Shown: piece by piece, positions 55,745-63,998 of the stretch
How positions within the stretch are numbered: position 1 is the stretch's first letter
Layout of the letters: each line of letters starts with the position of its first letter
Assembly: GCF_036812735.1 (NCBI RefSeq)
Contig: NZ_CP117523.1
Span: 1,674,001-1,738,000 of the forward strand
Origin: Terrisporobacter glycolicus ATCC 14880 = DSM 1288
GTDB taxonomy: Bacteria; Bacillota; Clostridia; Peptostreptococcales; Peptostreptococcaceae
Reading direction: 5' to 3'
DNA: 64,000 nucleotides
Notes under the pieces: generated by a model
Told to the model about the DNA's origin: nothing
The model's database searches: none
Seen by the model: only the letters and a program-made list of their open reading frames with translations
Translations under genes and position numbers: made by a program

Positions 55745-56242
55745 ATGGAAAATTTGATCAAAAAGGCCAAAAAAGGAGATGAAGAAGCCTTCTTTAATCT
55801 TATGGAAATAAATAAAATCTCATTGTATAAGGCAGGAAGAGCTATATTAAATAATGATGAAGATGTAGCAGATGCCATACAAGAAACAGTAATAGCAGCT
55901 TATAGAAATATAAAGTCTCTTAAGAATGATTCATATTTTAAAACATGGTTAACTAAAATATTAATCAATAAATGCAAGGATATAATCTCTAAAAATAAAG
56001 AAACAGTAATATTAGATGATTATGTAGAAGAAGGATATGTACAAGAGTTTTTAAGTAAAATTGAAATAGAAGATATGCTAAATGATTTATCAAAAGAACA
56101 AAAGTTAGTTGTGTCTCTTTATTATATATCGCAGTTTAATACTAGGGAAATAAGCGAAATATTAAAAGAGCCAGAGGGTACTATAAAGTCCAGAATATCA
56201 AGGGCTAAAATAAAACTAAGACAAAGCTTTGCTATGAGATAA
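55745..56242 (+). CDS. ECF-type RNA polymerase sigma factor
   Basis: A 165-aa sigma-70 family protein. Region 2 is KAKKGDEEAFFNLMEINKISLYKAGRAILNNDEDVADAIQETVIAAYRNIKSLKNDSYFKTWLTKILINKCKD-like, and region 4 is LSKEQKLVVSLYYISQFNTREISEILKEPEGTIKSRISRAKIKLRQ. ATG 55745 follows AGGAGG; 13 extra codons upstream are unlikely. The next gene, 12 bases on, is a DUF4179 membrane anti-sigma protein, the usual partner for this SigV/SigI-like type. Confidence 0.92.
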   Translation: MENLIKKAKKGDEEAFFNLMEINKISLYKAGRAILNNDEDVADAIQETVIAAYRNIKSLKNDSYFKTWLTKILINKCKDIISKNKETVILDDYVEEGYVQEFLSKIEIEDMLNDLSKEQKLVVSLYYISQFNTREISEILKEPEGTIKSRISRAKIKLRQSFAMR

Positions 56243-56254
56243 GGAGGTATGAAA

Positions 56255-57277
56255 ATGAACAAAAACAATAAATTTTTAGATGATAATTCAATCCCAAATT
56301 GTGTAAATACAAAAATAGATGAAGCAAGAAATTTAATTAGAAAAGAAAATATAAAGAAAAAAAGGATTAAAAATGCATGTTTATCAGTAGCAGCTACTGT
56401 TGTTATATTTTTAGGAGTGACTATTTTAAATCCAGCATTAGCAGATAAGGTGCCTTTTTTAGGAAATATAATAAATACTTTGAAAAAAGACAAAGATTTA
56501 TCAGAGAAAGAACCATTTATCAAGAATATTAATAGCAAAAATGGAAGTGCATTGAATGAAAAAGTTATAAACAAAGATATAGGAATTACAGTACAAGAGG
56601 CTTACTGTGACGGAAGTAACATATATATAAGCTATTTATTAGAATCGGAAAATAGGCAATTAGATGATATGGATCGTATCCGTTTAAATGATGCTGAAAA
56701 TGATGGGGATGTAATGGCTAGTTTTAGTAATGAAAAATTACAAGTTGATAATACTGTAAGCAAAAAAATAGATAAAAACACATATGCAATAATTCAGTGT
56801 ATCGATTTAATGCCCCTTGTAAAAAAAGGTGTTGATGTAACACCAAGATTTAATTTAAGTATTAACATATCAAAACTCAGAGGATATACATCTAAGGAAG
56901 GAGATAAGATTGTAAAAGGTAATTGGAGTTATAACATAGCTGTTAAAAAGGATGATAGTAAAAATATAGCTTATGAACCAAATTTAGAAAATAATAAATT
57001 TAAATTAAATAAGATACTTTTAACACCAAATACTACAGAGATAGAGATGGATGTTCCACGTGATGCTCCCCATCCATATATATTGGCTTATGATGATAAA
57101 GGTAAATTTTTAGACAATCTTACTTTTAGCTATTATTTAGAAAGTGATTTAGGAACGATAGAATATGATAAGTTTGAGCCTATTTCAAAAGACTCAAAAT
57201 ATATTTTGATACAAGTTATAGATAAGAGCAAACAGGAGAAAGATGTAATTAGTGAGTTTAAAGTTCCATTAAAATAA
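56255..57277 (+). CDS. DUF4179 anti-sigma factor
   Basis: About 340 aa. A cytoplasmic start (VNTKIDEARNLIRKENIKKKRIKNA) that binds the sigma factor leads to one TM segment (ACLSVAATVVIFLGVTILNP) and an extracellular DUF4179 domain. The sequence NPALADKVPFLGNI after the membrane is the family hallmark. ATG 56255 is 7 bases from AGGAGG; ATG 56249 would be too close. It probably holds the upstream sigma inactive until an envelope signal arrives. Confidence 0.9.
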   Translation: MNKNNKFLDDNSIPNCVNTKIDEARNLIRKENIKKKRIKNACLSVAATVVIFLGVTILNPALADKVPFLGNIINTLKKDKDLSEKEPFIKNINSKNGSALNEKVINKDIGITVQEAYCDGSNIYISYLLESENRQLDDMDRIRLNDAENDGDVMASFSNEKLQVDNTVSKKIDKNTYAIIQCIDLMPLVKKGVDVTPRFNLSINISKLRGYTSKEGDKIVKGNWSYNIAVKKDDSKNIAYEPNLENNKFKLNKILLTPNTTEIEMDVPRDAPHPYILAYDDKGKFLDNLTFSYYLESDLGTIEYDKFEPISKDSKYILIQVIDKSKQEKDVISEFKVPLK

Positions 57278-57278
57278 T

Positions 57279-57551
57279 GAAGATTATAATTATGAGTTAT
57301 ACTTTGAGCCAAGTAATCCAATTACTACAGATAGAGAATTTACTGATGAGTTGATAAATTATTTTTCTAGAGAAGGAAAATGTATAACAATTATAGAAGA
57401 AAGTATGGAACCAATTTTTGAATTAGATGAAGGGCGTTATATATGTAAGTTAGGGGAACCTTTTAGAGCTTGTAAAGCTATTAAATGTCCTATAAACCCA
57501 GTTGCAGGTAGATTTTTGGGGTATAAATGGGTTTATATCTATAAGTATTAA
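57279..57551 (+). pseudogene. Coding remnant without a start
   Basis: An open frame of about 91 codons directly after the DUF4179 stop reads EDYNYELYFEPSNPITTDRE and so on, ending PINPVAGRFLGYKWVYIYKY. It contains CKLGEPFRAC and CPINPV. The frame lacks an ATG near its 5' end; TTG 57351 or ATG 57402 would give a short product without a ribosome-binding site. It looks like the 3' part of a lost gene rather than an extension of DUF4179. Family not recognised. Confidence 0.5.
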
Positions 57552-57568
57552 CATAAATGTTTAATTAT

Positions 57569-57620
57569 AAAGGGAGTATAGATAGATTTGTGTAAAAACA
57601 AATCTATCTATACTCCCTTT
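57569..57620. terminator. Bidirectional terminator, 22-bp stem
   Basis: AAAGGGAGTATAGATAGATT... pairs perfectly with ...AATCTATCTATACTCCCTTT around a 7-base loop. It separates the plus-strand sigma region from the minus-strand selenium cluster. Confidence 0.88.
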
Positions 57621-57713
57621 AGTATACATATTATATTTACACAAATCTAAGGACAGTCTCAATATAAAAAATTACTTACACACTCTTATTGGCAAACCCT
57701 ATTTATCTTTATT

Positions 57714-57956
57714 TTAAGACTCATCAAAATCTTTATACAGACTATATTTATCACTTAACACATGATAAATTCTTTCAATATCTTCTATATATAATGCTTC
57801 AACATCATCTTCATATGTAAAACTTACTCCTATACCGCAATTGGAACTTATTTTTCTAGGAACTGGCGATGTTTCGTTTGAAATGTTTTTTCTATTAAGC
57901 AATCTAGAAAACTTAATTGCTCCAGAATGAGTAAAAAATGTAATAAAGTATTTCAT
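57714..57956 (-). CDS. DUF3343 putative Se/S carrier protein
   Basis: An 80-aa protein beginning MKYFITFFTHSGAIKFSRLL, with a central CGIGVSF whose Cys is typical of DUF3343 (putative selenium/sulfur carrier) proteins. One base separates it from the TusA-like gene upstream. It is the last gene of the minus-strand YedE-YedF-DUF3343 operon and is thought to help deliver persulfide or selenide for cofactor synthesis; direct evidence is lacking. Confidence 0.85.
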   Translation of the reverse strand: MKYFITFFTHSGAIKFSRLLNRKNISNETSPVPRKISSNCGIGVSFTYEDDVEALYIEDIERIYHVLSDKYSLYKDFDES

Positions 57957-57957
57957 A

Positions 57958-58179
57958 TTATTTTGTACCCGTTACTATAAAGTCATCATCTTCGAATTTT
58001 TCTATGCTTACATTGTAGCCAGCGTTTTCCATATATCTTTTCACATTCATACAAGCTGTATTATTATCAACTAATACTTCTACACCTGAACTGTTTTCTT
58101 CCAATGCTTTTTTTGCTATAAGAACTGGTTGAGGACAAGAATATCCTCTTGCATCTACTTTTTTACCCAACTTTAACAT
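57958..58179 (-). CDS. TusA/YedF-like sulfurtransferase
   Basis: A 73-aa SirA/TusA-fold protein with the CPxP motif at Cys15 (VDARGYSCPQPV), which carries a persulfide or perselenide. It is short: the C-terminal extension of full-length YedF is absent and DUF3343 is a separate gene. It overlaps the end of the YedE-like transporter gene by 17 bases, so is translated with it. The start is near GAGAAGGGAG. Confidence 0.92.
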   Translation of the reverse strand: MLKLGKKVDARGYSCPQPVLIAKKALEENSSGVEVLVDNNTACMNVKRYMENAGYNVSIEKFEDDDFIVTGTK

Positions 58180-59248
58180 CTCCCTTCTCTTTAACTTTAG
58201 CTTTTCCTATTTCTGAACTAAAGTATGATATTAAGCCAAGAACAACAAAACAGATTATAACTGCTATTTGTCCATTTGGAGTTGGACCTTTTGGAGAAGC
58301 TGCCAATTGGAAGTTATGAGCAAATGCGCCGCCTACTAATAGCCCAAGGATTGTAACAACAGAATCAATATTTCCTTCTCCAGCTAGTACTAATTGTCTC
58401 ATAGGACAACCACCTAGAAGAATTGAGCCCCATCCAACAACTACCATACCTAAGAAATTCCATAATCCATCATTGTGAGCTACTGGTTGCTCAGCAAATC
58501 CTGGTGTAAAAAATCCAAATACAAGATTTCCAACAAAAGCTGCTACCAACATTGCTAAAAATCCAAGTATTAAGTATGAATCTTTAAATAATATTAAGTC
58601 TCTTATTCCACCAACCATGCAAAGTCTAGTTCTTTGACATATAATACCAACTGCAAGACCTATACCTAGAGCTATAAAAGCTGGTGCATGTTGTGAACCT
58701 GGTCCTTCTTTTGAGAATATTAATAATGTAGAAGATGTAATTAACATTACGAATAGAACTACGTTTATAATTGGAAGAATATATCCTTCCGCCTTAGTTT
58801 GTTTATAATTTCTTTTTAATGAGAATCCCCTATTTAAAAATACTATTCCTATCACTATACCTACAGCAAACCCAGCTATACCAAATATGGCATTAAAATC
58901 CCCACCTGCTAATCTAAGTACCATTCTTGTAGGACAACCTAAAAACATTAGTGCCCCAATCATTATCATAAATCCTAAGCAAAATCTAATAAAAGGTGAA
59001 GAACCTCCACGAGATGCAAATTCTTTTTTAGTAACAGCTATTATAAATGCTCCCAGTATCATCCCCATTATTTCTGGCCTAGTATATTGCACTATTTCTG
59101 CCCTATGAAGTCCTAGGGAACCTGATATATCCCTTATGAAACAGGCTATACAAATCCCCATATTCTTTGGATTACCTAAAAGCACAGAAATTACAGCTAA
59201 TAAACCTATAATAGCTCCCCCGATAATAATATTTCTTTTTTCTTTCAT
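58163..59248 (-). CDS. yedE: YedE-family putative selenium/sulfur transporter
   Basis: A 361-aa polytopic membrane protein of about ten TM helices, with duplicated sulfur-transport motifs: LGCPTRMVLRLAGGD (Cys105) and GGCPMRQLVLAGEG. GICIACFIRD (Cys33, Cys36) is also typical. The family imports thiosulfate-like sulfur compounds (YeeE) or, in this genomic arrangement, is predicted to supply selenium. AGGAGGG lies before the ATG. It is the first gene of the operon, divergent from a class V aminotransferase related to cysteine desulfurase. Confidence 0.9.
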   Translation of the reverse strand: MKEKRNIIIGGAIIGLLAVISVLLGNPKNMGICIACFIRDISGSLGLHRAEIVQYTRPEIMGMILGAFIIAVTKKEFASRGGSSPFIRFCLGFMIMIGALMFLGCPTRMVLRLAGGDFNAIFGIAGFAVGIVIGIVFLNRGFSLKRNYKQTKAEGYILPIINVVLFVMLITSSTLLIFSKEGPGSQHAPAFIALGIGLAVGIICQRTRLCMVGGIRDLILFKDSYLILGFLAMLVAAFVGNLVFGFFTPGFAEQPVAHNDGLWNFLGMVVVGWGSILLGGCPMRQLVLAGEGNIDSVVTILGLLVGGAFAHNFQLAASPKGPTPNGQIAVIICFVVLGLISYFSSEIGKAKVKEKGDVKVG

Positions 59249-59435
59249 ATACTACCCTCCTAAAATTACAAATTATTTCAATTAATATGGTATCACAATA
59301 AAATAGGAAATAAATGGTTTTGAGGCAGTATGTAAAGATTCAATATTATGGTGGTAGTTATAGAAAAAATCTATAACCTTTTTATATATAAAGAGTGCTA
59401 TATTAAATTTGAGAGATAATAATAGGAGGGTATTT

Positions 59436-60599
59436 ATGAGAAAAATTTATTGTGATAATGGAGCTACATCTTATCCAAAAGCACCTTTAGTTGGTGATTC
59501 TATAATTAATTATATAAATAATATTGGTTGTAACGTAAATCGAGGGGCCTATTCATCTTCTTATGAGGCAGAAAACATAGTCTATGAAACTCGAGAATTA
59601 TTATGTGAGTTATTTGATTTTGATAAACCTGAAAATGCAATATTTACTGCTAATATTACAGCTAGTTTAAATATGGTACTAAAAGGACTTCTTTCCCATG
59701 GGGATAACGTTATAGTATCCTCTATGGAACACAATGCTGTTATGAGACCTTTAAGCTCCCTAAGCAAAAAAGGTGTTACAATTACTAAAATACCTTGCAA
59801 TTCATTAGGTGAAATAAACATAAAGGATATTCAATCATCCATAACCGAAAAAACAAAGGCATTAGTTATGACTCATGGATCTAATGTTTGCGGAACGTTA
59901 CTTCCTATAAATGAGATTGGTCAAATTTGTAAAGATAATAATATAATCTTTATTGTGGACAGTGCTCAAACTGCTGGAATAGTAGATATAAGCATGAAAA
60001 AAAATAATATTGATATACTATGCTTTACTGGTCATAAAGGCCTTCTTGGTCCACAGGGAATAGGTGGCTTTTTAATTAGAGATGAGATTGTGCCTTTAGT
60101 AGATTCTCTTATTGAAGGAGGGACTGGAAGTTTTTCAGAAGAAGAAGTTCAGCCTACATACATGCCAGATAAATACGAAAGTGGAACTGCCAATATTCCT
60201 GGAATATATGGCCTAAACGCATCTTTAAAATACTTAAAAGAAGTAGGAATTAAAAATATATATGAAAAAGAAATGTATTTAACAAAAAGATTTATAGATG
60301 GCATTTTATCTATAGATGAAAGCTTATTAATAGGTAAAAAAGATATAGAAAATAGAACTGCTGTAGTTAGTATTGATTTTAAAGATTTAGACAACGGCAT
60401 AGTCTGTCATCAGTTGGACAAGACTTATAATATTCAAACAAGAAGTGGTCTTCACTGTGCTCCATCTGCTCACAAAACTTTGGGTACTTTTCCAAATGGA
60501 ACTGTAAGATTTAGTTTTGGACATTTTAATACAGTGGAAGATATGGACTATGTACTAGAATCATTAAGAAATATAATTAACAATAAAACTGAAATGTAA
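59436..60599 (+). CDS. Class V aminotransferase, cysteine desulfurase-like (EF2568 family)
   Basis: A PLP enzyme of about 387 aa. The Schiff-base Lys201 is in TGHKGLLGPQG; HGSNVCGT and DSAQTAG complete the PLP site. The mobile Cys341 in GLHCAPSAHKTLG would accept sulfur or selenium. FPNGTVRFSFGHFNT is typical of the EF2568 family, which co-occurs with selenium-dependent molybdenum hydroxylases. It probably strips Se or S from (seleno)cysteine for the carrier proteins of the divergent operon. ATG 59436 follows AGGAGGG; 9 upstream codons are unlikely. Confidence 0.9.
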   Translation: MRKIYCDNGATSYPKAPLVGDSIINYINNIGCNVNRGAYSSSYEAENIVYETRELLCELFDFDKPENAIFTANITASLNMVLKGLLSHGDNVIVSSMEHNAVMRPLSSLSKKGVTITKIPCNSLGEINIKDIQSSITEKTKALVMTHGSNVCGTLLPINEIGQICKDNNIIFIVDSAQTAGIVDISMKKNNIDILCFTGHKGLLGPQGIGGFLIRDEIVPLVDSLIEGGTGSFSEEEVQPTYMPDKYESGTANIPGIYGLNASLKYLKEVGIKNIYEKEMYLTKRFIDGILSIDESLLIGKKDIENRTAVVSIDFKDLDNGIVCHQLDKTYNIQTRSGLHCAPSAHKTLGTFPNGTVRFSFGHFNTVEDMDYVLESLRNIINNKTEM

Positions 60600-60611
60600 A
60601 TAATAGATAAT

Positions 60612-60643
60612 AAAGAGGGGTACACAGAAATGTGCACCCCTTT
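60612..60643. terminator. Terminator between convergent genes
   Basis: AAAGAGGGGTACACA-GAAA-TGTGCACCCCTTT, near-perfect stem with flanking A and T tracts. It separates the aminotransferase from the YvrJ operon. Confidence 0.8.
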
Positions 60644-60664
60644 AATATAAATGTGAAATTTGCT

Positions 60665-60811
60665 TTATCTATTCATCTTAATAATATTGTTGGATAGCTC
60701 ATTTATACTATCTGTCAAACCTTGCAGCTTTCCTTCAATTCTCACTAACAAATAAAGTGAAATTGCAATGGGAAAACCCAGGTTTGCAATAATAGATTGA
60801 ATATTATCCAT
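60665..60811 (-). CDS. yvrJ: YvrJ family protein, 48 aa
   Basis: On the minus strand, ATG at 60811 encodes MDNIQSIIANLGFPIAISLY, then LLVRIEGKLQGLTDSINEL, ending NNIIKMNR. The NxGFPIxxSLYLLVRIEGKL core is the YvrJ family signature: one TM helix and a short coiled-coil tail. AGGTGAT lies before the start. It is last in a DUF1659-DUF2922-YvrJ set that recurs in spore-forming Firmicutes; function unknown. Confidence 0.9.
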   Translation of the reverse strand: MDNIQSIIANLGFPIAISLYLLVRIEGKLQGLTDSINELSNNIIKMNR

Positions 60812-60826
60812 ATATATCACCTCAAA

Positions 60827-61051
60827 CTACACTTCTAAATCGTACTCAGTAGTTTTAGAATCAACCACTTTAGCAGATACACAAGTTGTTATGTCATATC
60901 CCTTGGGCTGGAAGATATTTTTATCTTTTACTAAGTTCATAGTATCTATTATTTCCTGTTCTCCAAGGTCTTCCCTTGGATCTTCAACAGTGACAGAAAA
61001 GCTATTTCCTAAAGCATTTTTAAAAGTCATTACAAGTTTTTTTTCATCCAT
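60827..61051 (-). CDS. DUF2922 family protein
   Basis: A 74-aa protein with the DUF2922 pattern: KLVMTFKNALGNSFSVTVEDPREDL at the start, then IDTMNLVKDKNIFQP and a beta-strand tail. No signal or TM. It lies between DUF1659 and YvrJ, 15 bases from YvrJ, on one minus-strand operon. Function unknown. TTAGGAGGTT is its ribosome-binding site. Confidence 0.9.
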   Translation of the reverse strand: MDEKKLVMTFKNALGNSFSVTVEDPREDLGEQEIIDTMNLVKDKNIFQPKGYDITTCVSAKVVDSKTTEYDLEV

Positions 61052-61082
61052 ATTTTAACCTCCTAAAAATTAAATTAATTTA

Positions 61083-61304
61083 CTACTCTGATAAAGAAGA
61101 GTTGTCCACTCTGTTTGTGCCACTTAAAGTATGCTGTTGCATATCTACTAAGGCATTAACTACAGCCATAATGTTTTCATTTGAAGCACCTGATTTTATA
61201 CTTGAAAAAGTCTTAGTTTTTACTATTCTGTCTCCATTTAAATCTGTACCATGATCAAATTTAACCTTTACAGATGAAGCATTGGGTGTTGAAACTACTG
61301 CCAT
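61083..61304 (-). CDS. DUF1659 family protein
   Basis: A 73-aa small protein (VKVKFDHGTDLNGDRIVKTKTFSSIK, then ENIMAVVNALVDMQQHTL) of the DUF1659 family. It has the same beta-beta-alpha-like layout as DUF2922 and is probably a distant paralogue of it. First gene of the three-gene operon, with AAGGAGG before the ATG. Function unknown. Confidence 0.9.
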   Translation of the reverse strand: MAVVSTPNASSVKVKFDHGTDLNGDRIVKTKTFSSIKSGASNENIMAVVNALVDMQQHTLSGTNRVDNSSLSE

Positions 61305-61626
61305 ATTATTACCTCCTTAAATTTTTTTAGCAACGGATTTATCTGAAGCGCTAGCAAAGATACATCGTTGGCAATATGAGCTTTGCGAATTTTGTGAGCT
61401 CACTTTCTACTTATATAATAGAAGAAGAATTTATATTAAAGTTAAATAAAACTTTTATAAATTAATTTGTAAGAGTAGGTAATAAATCATAGTTTTAAGT
61501 ACTTAAATTTTTTATACTTCTTTAAGATTTCGTAATTATTCAATTAAATAGGACATAAGCATACAAAATACTATATTATATATAATTGGAGAAAGTTTAT
61601 ATACTATATAAATATAGGAGGTGTTT
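61305..61626. other. Divergent intergenic region, 5' leader of DUF1659 and promoter side of the LTA-synthase-like gene
   Basis: On the minus strand a nested imperfect hairpin (GCCAACGAT ... ATCCGTTGC, about 61330-61378) sits 25-75 bases before DUF1659. It could be a leader structure, but I recognise no riboswitch class. AT-rich elsewhere. Confidence 0.35.
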
Positions 61627-63267
61627 ATGAGATTTTTAGGCAAATTAATAATATGTATAATAATTATCATAATAATAAGTATAATTGCAAAAGGAAAGCT
61701 TATCTTTGTAAAAGATAAGGATAAATCTAGGAAAAGAGATTACATAGTGAAAACCTTATTAGTATTAGGTTTTATATTAGGTCTTGTTTTTGTATTTTTC
61801 TCAACGTGGTATGTGGAATTTTTCGGTAAAATAACGCCAGAACAACTCCTATTTAATTTAAAAGCACCACTTAAAGGAACTGAATTTGGTATGACAGAGG
61901 AAATACTTAAATCACCAGTATTAAATATTGTTATTTGTACCATACCATTTTTAATTTTTATTAATTGGAAATATAATGTTTTCCTAATTAATAAAAATAA
62001 TGAAAAGAAAACTATTTTAAATAAAAAAAGAGTGAGAATTATATCTATACTTTTATCAATTGTTACTTTGGTAGGTGGAGCAAGTTTTGGTATTAACAAA
62101 TTGCAACTTCAAAAAATTGCCAAAGCTTATTTATCTTCATCCACATATCTAGCTGATAATTATGTGAACCCTAGGGATGTGAAAATGACTTTTCCAAATA
62201 AAAAGAGAAATTTAATTCATATTTATTTAGAATCAGTGGAAAATTCATATTTAGATAAAGATTTAGGCGGATATATGGATGTAAACTTAATGCCTGAACT
62301 AACGGAGCTTTACAAAGAAGGTTTATCATTCTCTAATACGGATAAGTTTGGTGGACCTCATACTACATATGCTTCTGAGTGGTCAGTGGCAGCCATGATA
62401 AATATGGATATGGGACTTCCATTAAAAATTCCTATGGGGCGTAACTCTTATGGAAAAGATGGCAGTTTCTTACCTGGAGCTGTTGGTATAGGAGATATTT
62501 TACATGCTCAAGGTTACAATCAAACAATAATGTTTGGAGCAGATGCAGATTTTGGAGGACTTACAACTTATTTTACAAGCCATGGCAAATTTAATATATT
62601 TGATTATAAAGCGGCAAAGAAAAAAGGCTTAATACCTAAAGATTATTATGTATGGTGGGGATTTGAAGATGACAAGCTTTATGAGTATGCAAAAAATGAA
62701 ATAACTAGACTTTCTAAGGAAGACAAACCATTTAATTTTACAATGGAAACAGCGGATACTCATTTCCCAGATGGTTATTTATCAGAAAAAGCTGAGAAAA
62801 AACATGATTCTCAATATGCAAATGTTATTTCTTATTCTACAAAAGAAACAGTTGATTTTGTGAAATGGATTCAAAAACAGCCATTCTATGAAAATACTAC
62901 AATAGTTATAACTGGTGACCATCCAAGTATGGACAAAAAATTCTTTAATGACTTTGATCCAAATTATGAAAGAACTATAGTTAATTTAATACTAAATGCT
63001 CCTGTAACTACTGATAATGTGAAGAATAGACAGTTTGCACCATTTGATATGTTCCCTACAATTCTTTCAACTTTGGGAGTGGAGATCGATGGAGATAGAT
63101 TAGGTCTTGGAACTAATTTATACTCAAACAAGAAAACTATTATTGAAGAGCATGGTATTGATACTGTAAATAATGGATTGGGAGACAATAGTGATTTATT
63201 TAATGATGAATTTATCAATGATAAGAAGAACAGTACTTTTAGTAATGATTTAGTGACATATAAATAA
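61627..63267 (+). CDS. LTA synthase-family membrane sulfatase
   Basis: About 546 aa. An N-terminal membrane part (three or four TM helices within residues 1-155) leads to an extracellular alkaline-phosphatase/sulfatase domain. Metal and catalytic residues are Glu in IHIYLESVENS, the nucleophile Thr247 in GPHTTYASEW (aligning with T-S-D-S-E of LtaS), TADTHFPDG and VITGDHPSMDKK. It probably adds glycerol phosphate to a lipid or glycan on the outer membrane face. The membrane part is shorter than in LtaS, as in LTA primase-like or phosphoglycerol transferase proteins. Start ATG 61627 after AGGAGG. Confidence 0.9.
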   Translation: MRFLGKLIICIIIIIIISIIAKGKLIFVKDKDKSRKRDYIVKTLLVLGFILGLVFVFFSTWYVEFFGKITPEQLLFNLKAPLKGTEFGMTEEILKSPVLNIVICTIPFLIFINWKYNVFLINKNNEKKTILNKKRVRIISILLSIVTLVGGASFGINKLQLQKIAKAYLSSSTYLADNYVNPRDVKMTFPNKKRNLIHIYLESVENSYLDKDLGGYMDVNLMPELTELYKEGLSFSNTDKFGGPHTTYASEWSVAAMINMDMGLPLKIPMGRNSYGKDGSFLPGAVGIGDILHAQGYNQTIMFGADADFGGLTTYFTSHGKFNIFDYKAAKKKGLIPKDYYVWWGFEDDKLYEYAKNEITRLSKEDKPFNFTMETADTHFPDGYLSEKAEKKHDSQYANVISYSTKETVDFVKWIQKQPFYENTTIVITGDHPSMDKKFFNDFDPNYERTIVNLILNAPVTTDNVKNRQFAPFDMFPTILSTLGVEIDGDRLGLGTNLYSNKKTIIEEHGIDTVNNGLGDNSDLFNDEFINDKKNSTFSNDLVTYK

Positions 63268-63324
63268 TTCATGTATTTGTTATAATAATTAAATCAATGT
63301 ATAAGTAAAGGGGAATTAAATAAT

Positions 63325-63525
63325 ATGGAGTGTACAAAGTGTAAAAATGAAATGAAGAAGGTAAATTTTGCCACTGGAGCTGTTTCAACATGGCCCTATC
63401 TATGGTATAAGAAAAAAGGTATTTTTGAGACGGAAAAAGTAAGTAATGTTTCTTGCTATGTCTGCGTTGAATGTGGAAAAATAGAATTGATAGCAGACAA
63501 ACCACAGATATTTAAGAATATTTAG
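63325..63525 (+). CDS. Small zinc-ribbon protein
   Basis: A 66-aa protein with CTKC at the N-terminus and CYVCVEC toward the C-terminus, forming a four-Cys zinc ribbon like that at 25732-25947; here the second pair is CVEC. The middle (NFATGAVSTWPYLWYKKKG) differs. AAAGGGG lies upstream. It is 57 bases after the LTA-synthase-like gene. Function unknown. Confidence 0.75.
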   Translation: MECTKCKNEMKKVNFATGAVSTWPYLWYKKKGIFETEKVSNVSCYVCVECGKIELIADKPQIFKNI

Positions 63526-63542
63526 ACAAACAGGAGGTTTTT

Positions 63543-63684
63543 ATGGGGATGCATTCCAAGTTATCAGAAAGTATAAAGAGTGGGTTTGGAAAAGGAAGAG
63601 TTTATAGAATTTGCTAATTCTATGATAAAAACAACTACATATGCATTAGCTAACAATAAGAAAATTGTTAGCCAAGGATACTAA
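63543..63684 (+). pseudogene. Probable broken small gene
   Basis: AGGAGG followed by ATG 63543 gives only 24 codons (MGMHSKLSESIKSGFGKGRV and a stop). A second frame from about 63573 reads RVGLEKEEFIEFANSMIKTT and ends ANNKKIVSQGY at 63684, which looks like the true C-terminus. A frameshift or small deletion near 63570-63600 is the likely cause. Family unknown. Confidence 0.4.
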
Positions 63685-63719
63685 ATAAAGTTATACATCT
63701 ACAGATGTATAACTTTATT
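63685..63719. terminator. Terminator hairpin
   Basis: AATAAAGTTATACATCT / AGATGTATAACTTTATT with a 1-3 base loop; bidirectional between the broken gene and the minus-strand gene ending at 63777. Confidence 0.8.
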
Positions 63720-63776
63720 CTAAATATGCAGATTAGCCACTAAACGTAAATTTTAAGACTAGTTAACACTTCTAGT

Positions 63777-63998
63777 TTATTTAGAAGATAATTGATCTTT
63801 TAATTGCGATTCAAGTTCTATAACCTCATTAAAAGTACTCTTTAATTCTTTGATTAATGGATTGTTACGAATATCGTAGACTTTTTTCAAAATTACTTCT
63901 TTTTCAGCAATTTTGAATATATCATTACCGTATGTTTTTTTATACATAGATATTTTGTCATCAATTATTTCTGACTGTTTACTTAACTCTTTAGCCAA
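63777..63998 (-). CDS. Hypothetical coiled-coil protein (may extend beyond the window)
   Basis: The minus-strand frame open at the window edge reads MAKELSKQSEIIDDKISMYKKTYG and ends LESQLKDQLSSK. It is strongly helical and charged, with heptad-like spacing. The Met at 63998 may be internal, since upstream sequence is not visible. I do not recognise the family. Confidence 0.5.
   Translation of the reverse strand: MAKELSKQSEIIDDKISMYKKTYGNDIFKIAEKEVILKKVYDIRNNPLIKELKSTFNEVIELESQLKDQLSSK

Noticed and set aside
61330-61378. Riboswitch upstream of DUF1659
   Set aside because: A hairpin exists but none of the conserved motifs of c-di-GMP, TPP, cobalamin, lysine or glycine classes is visible.
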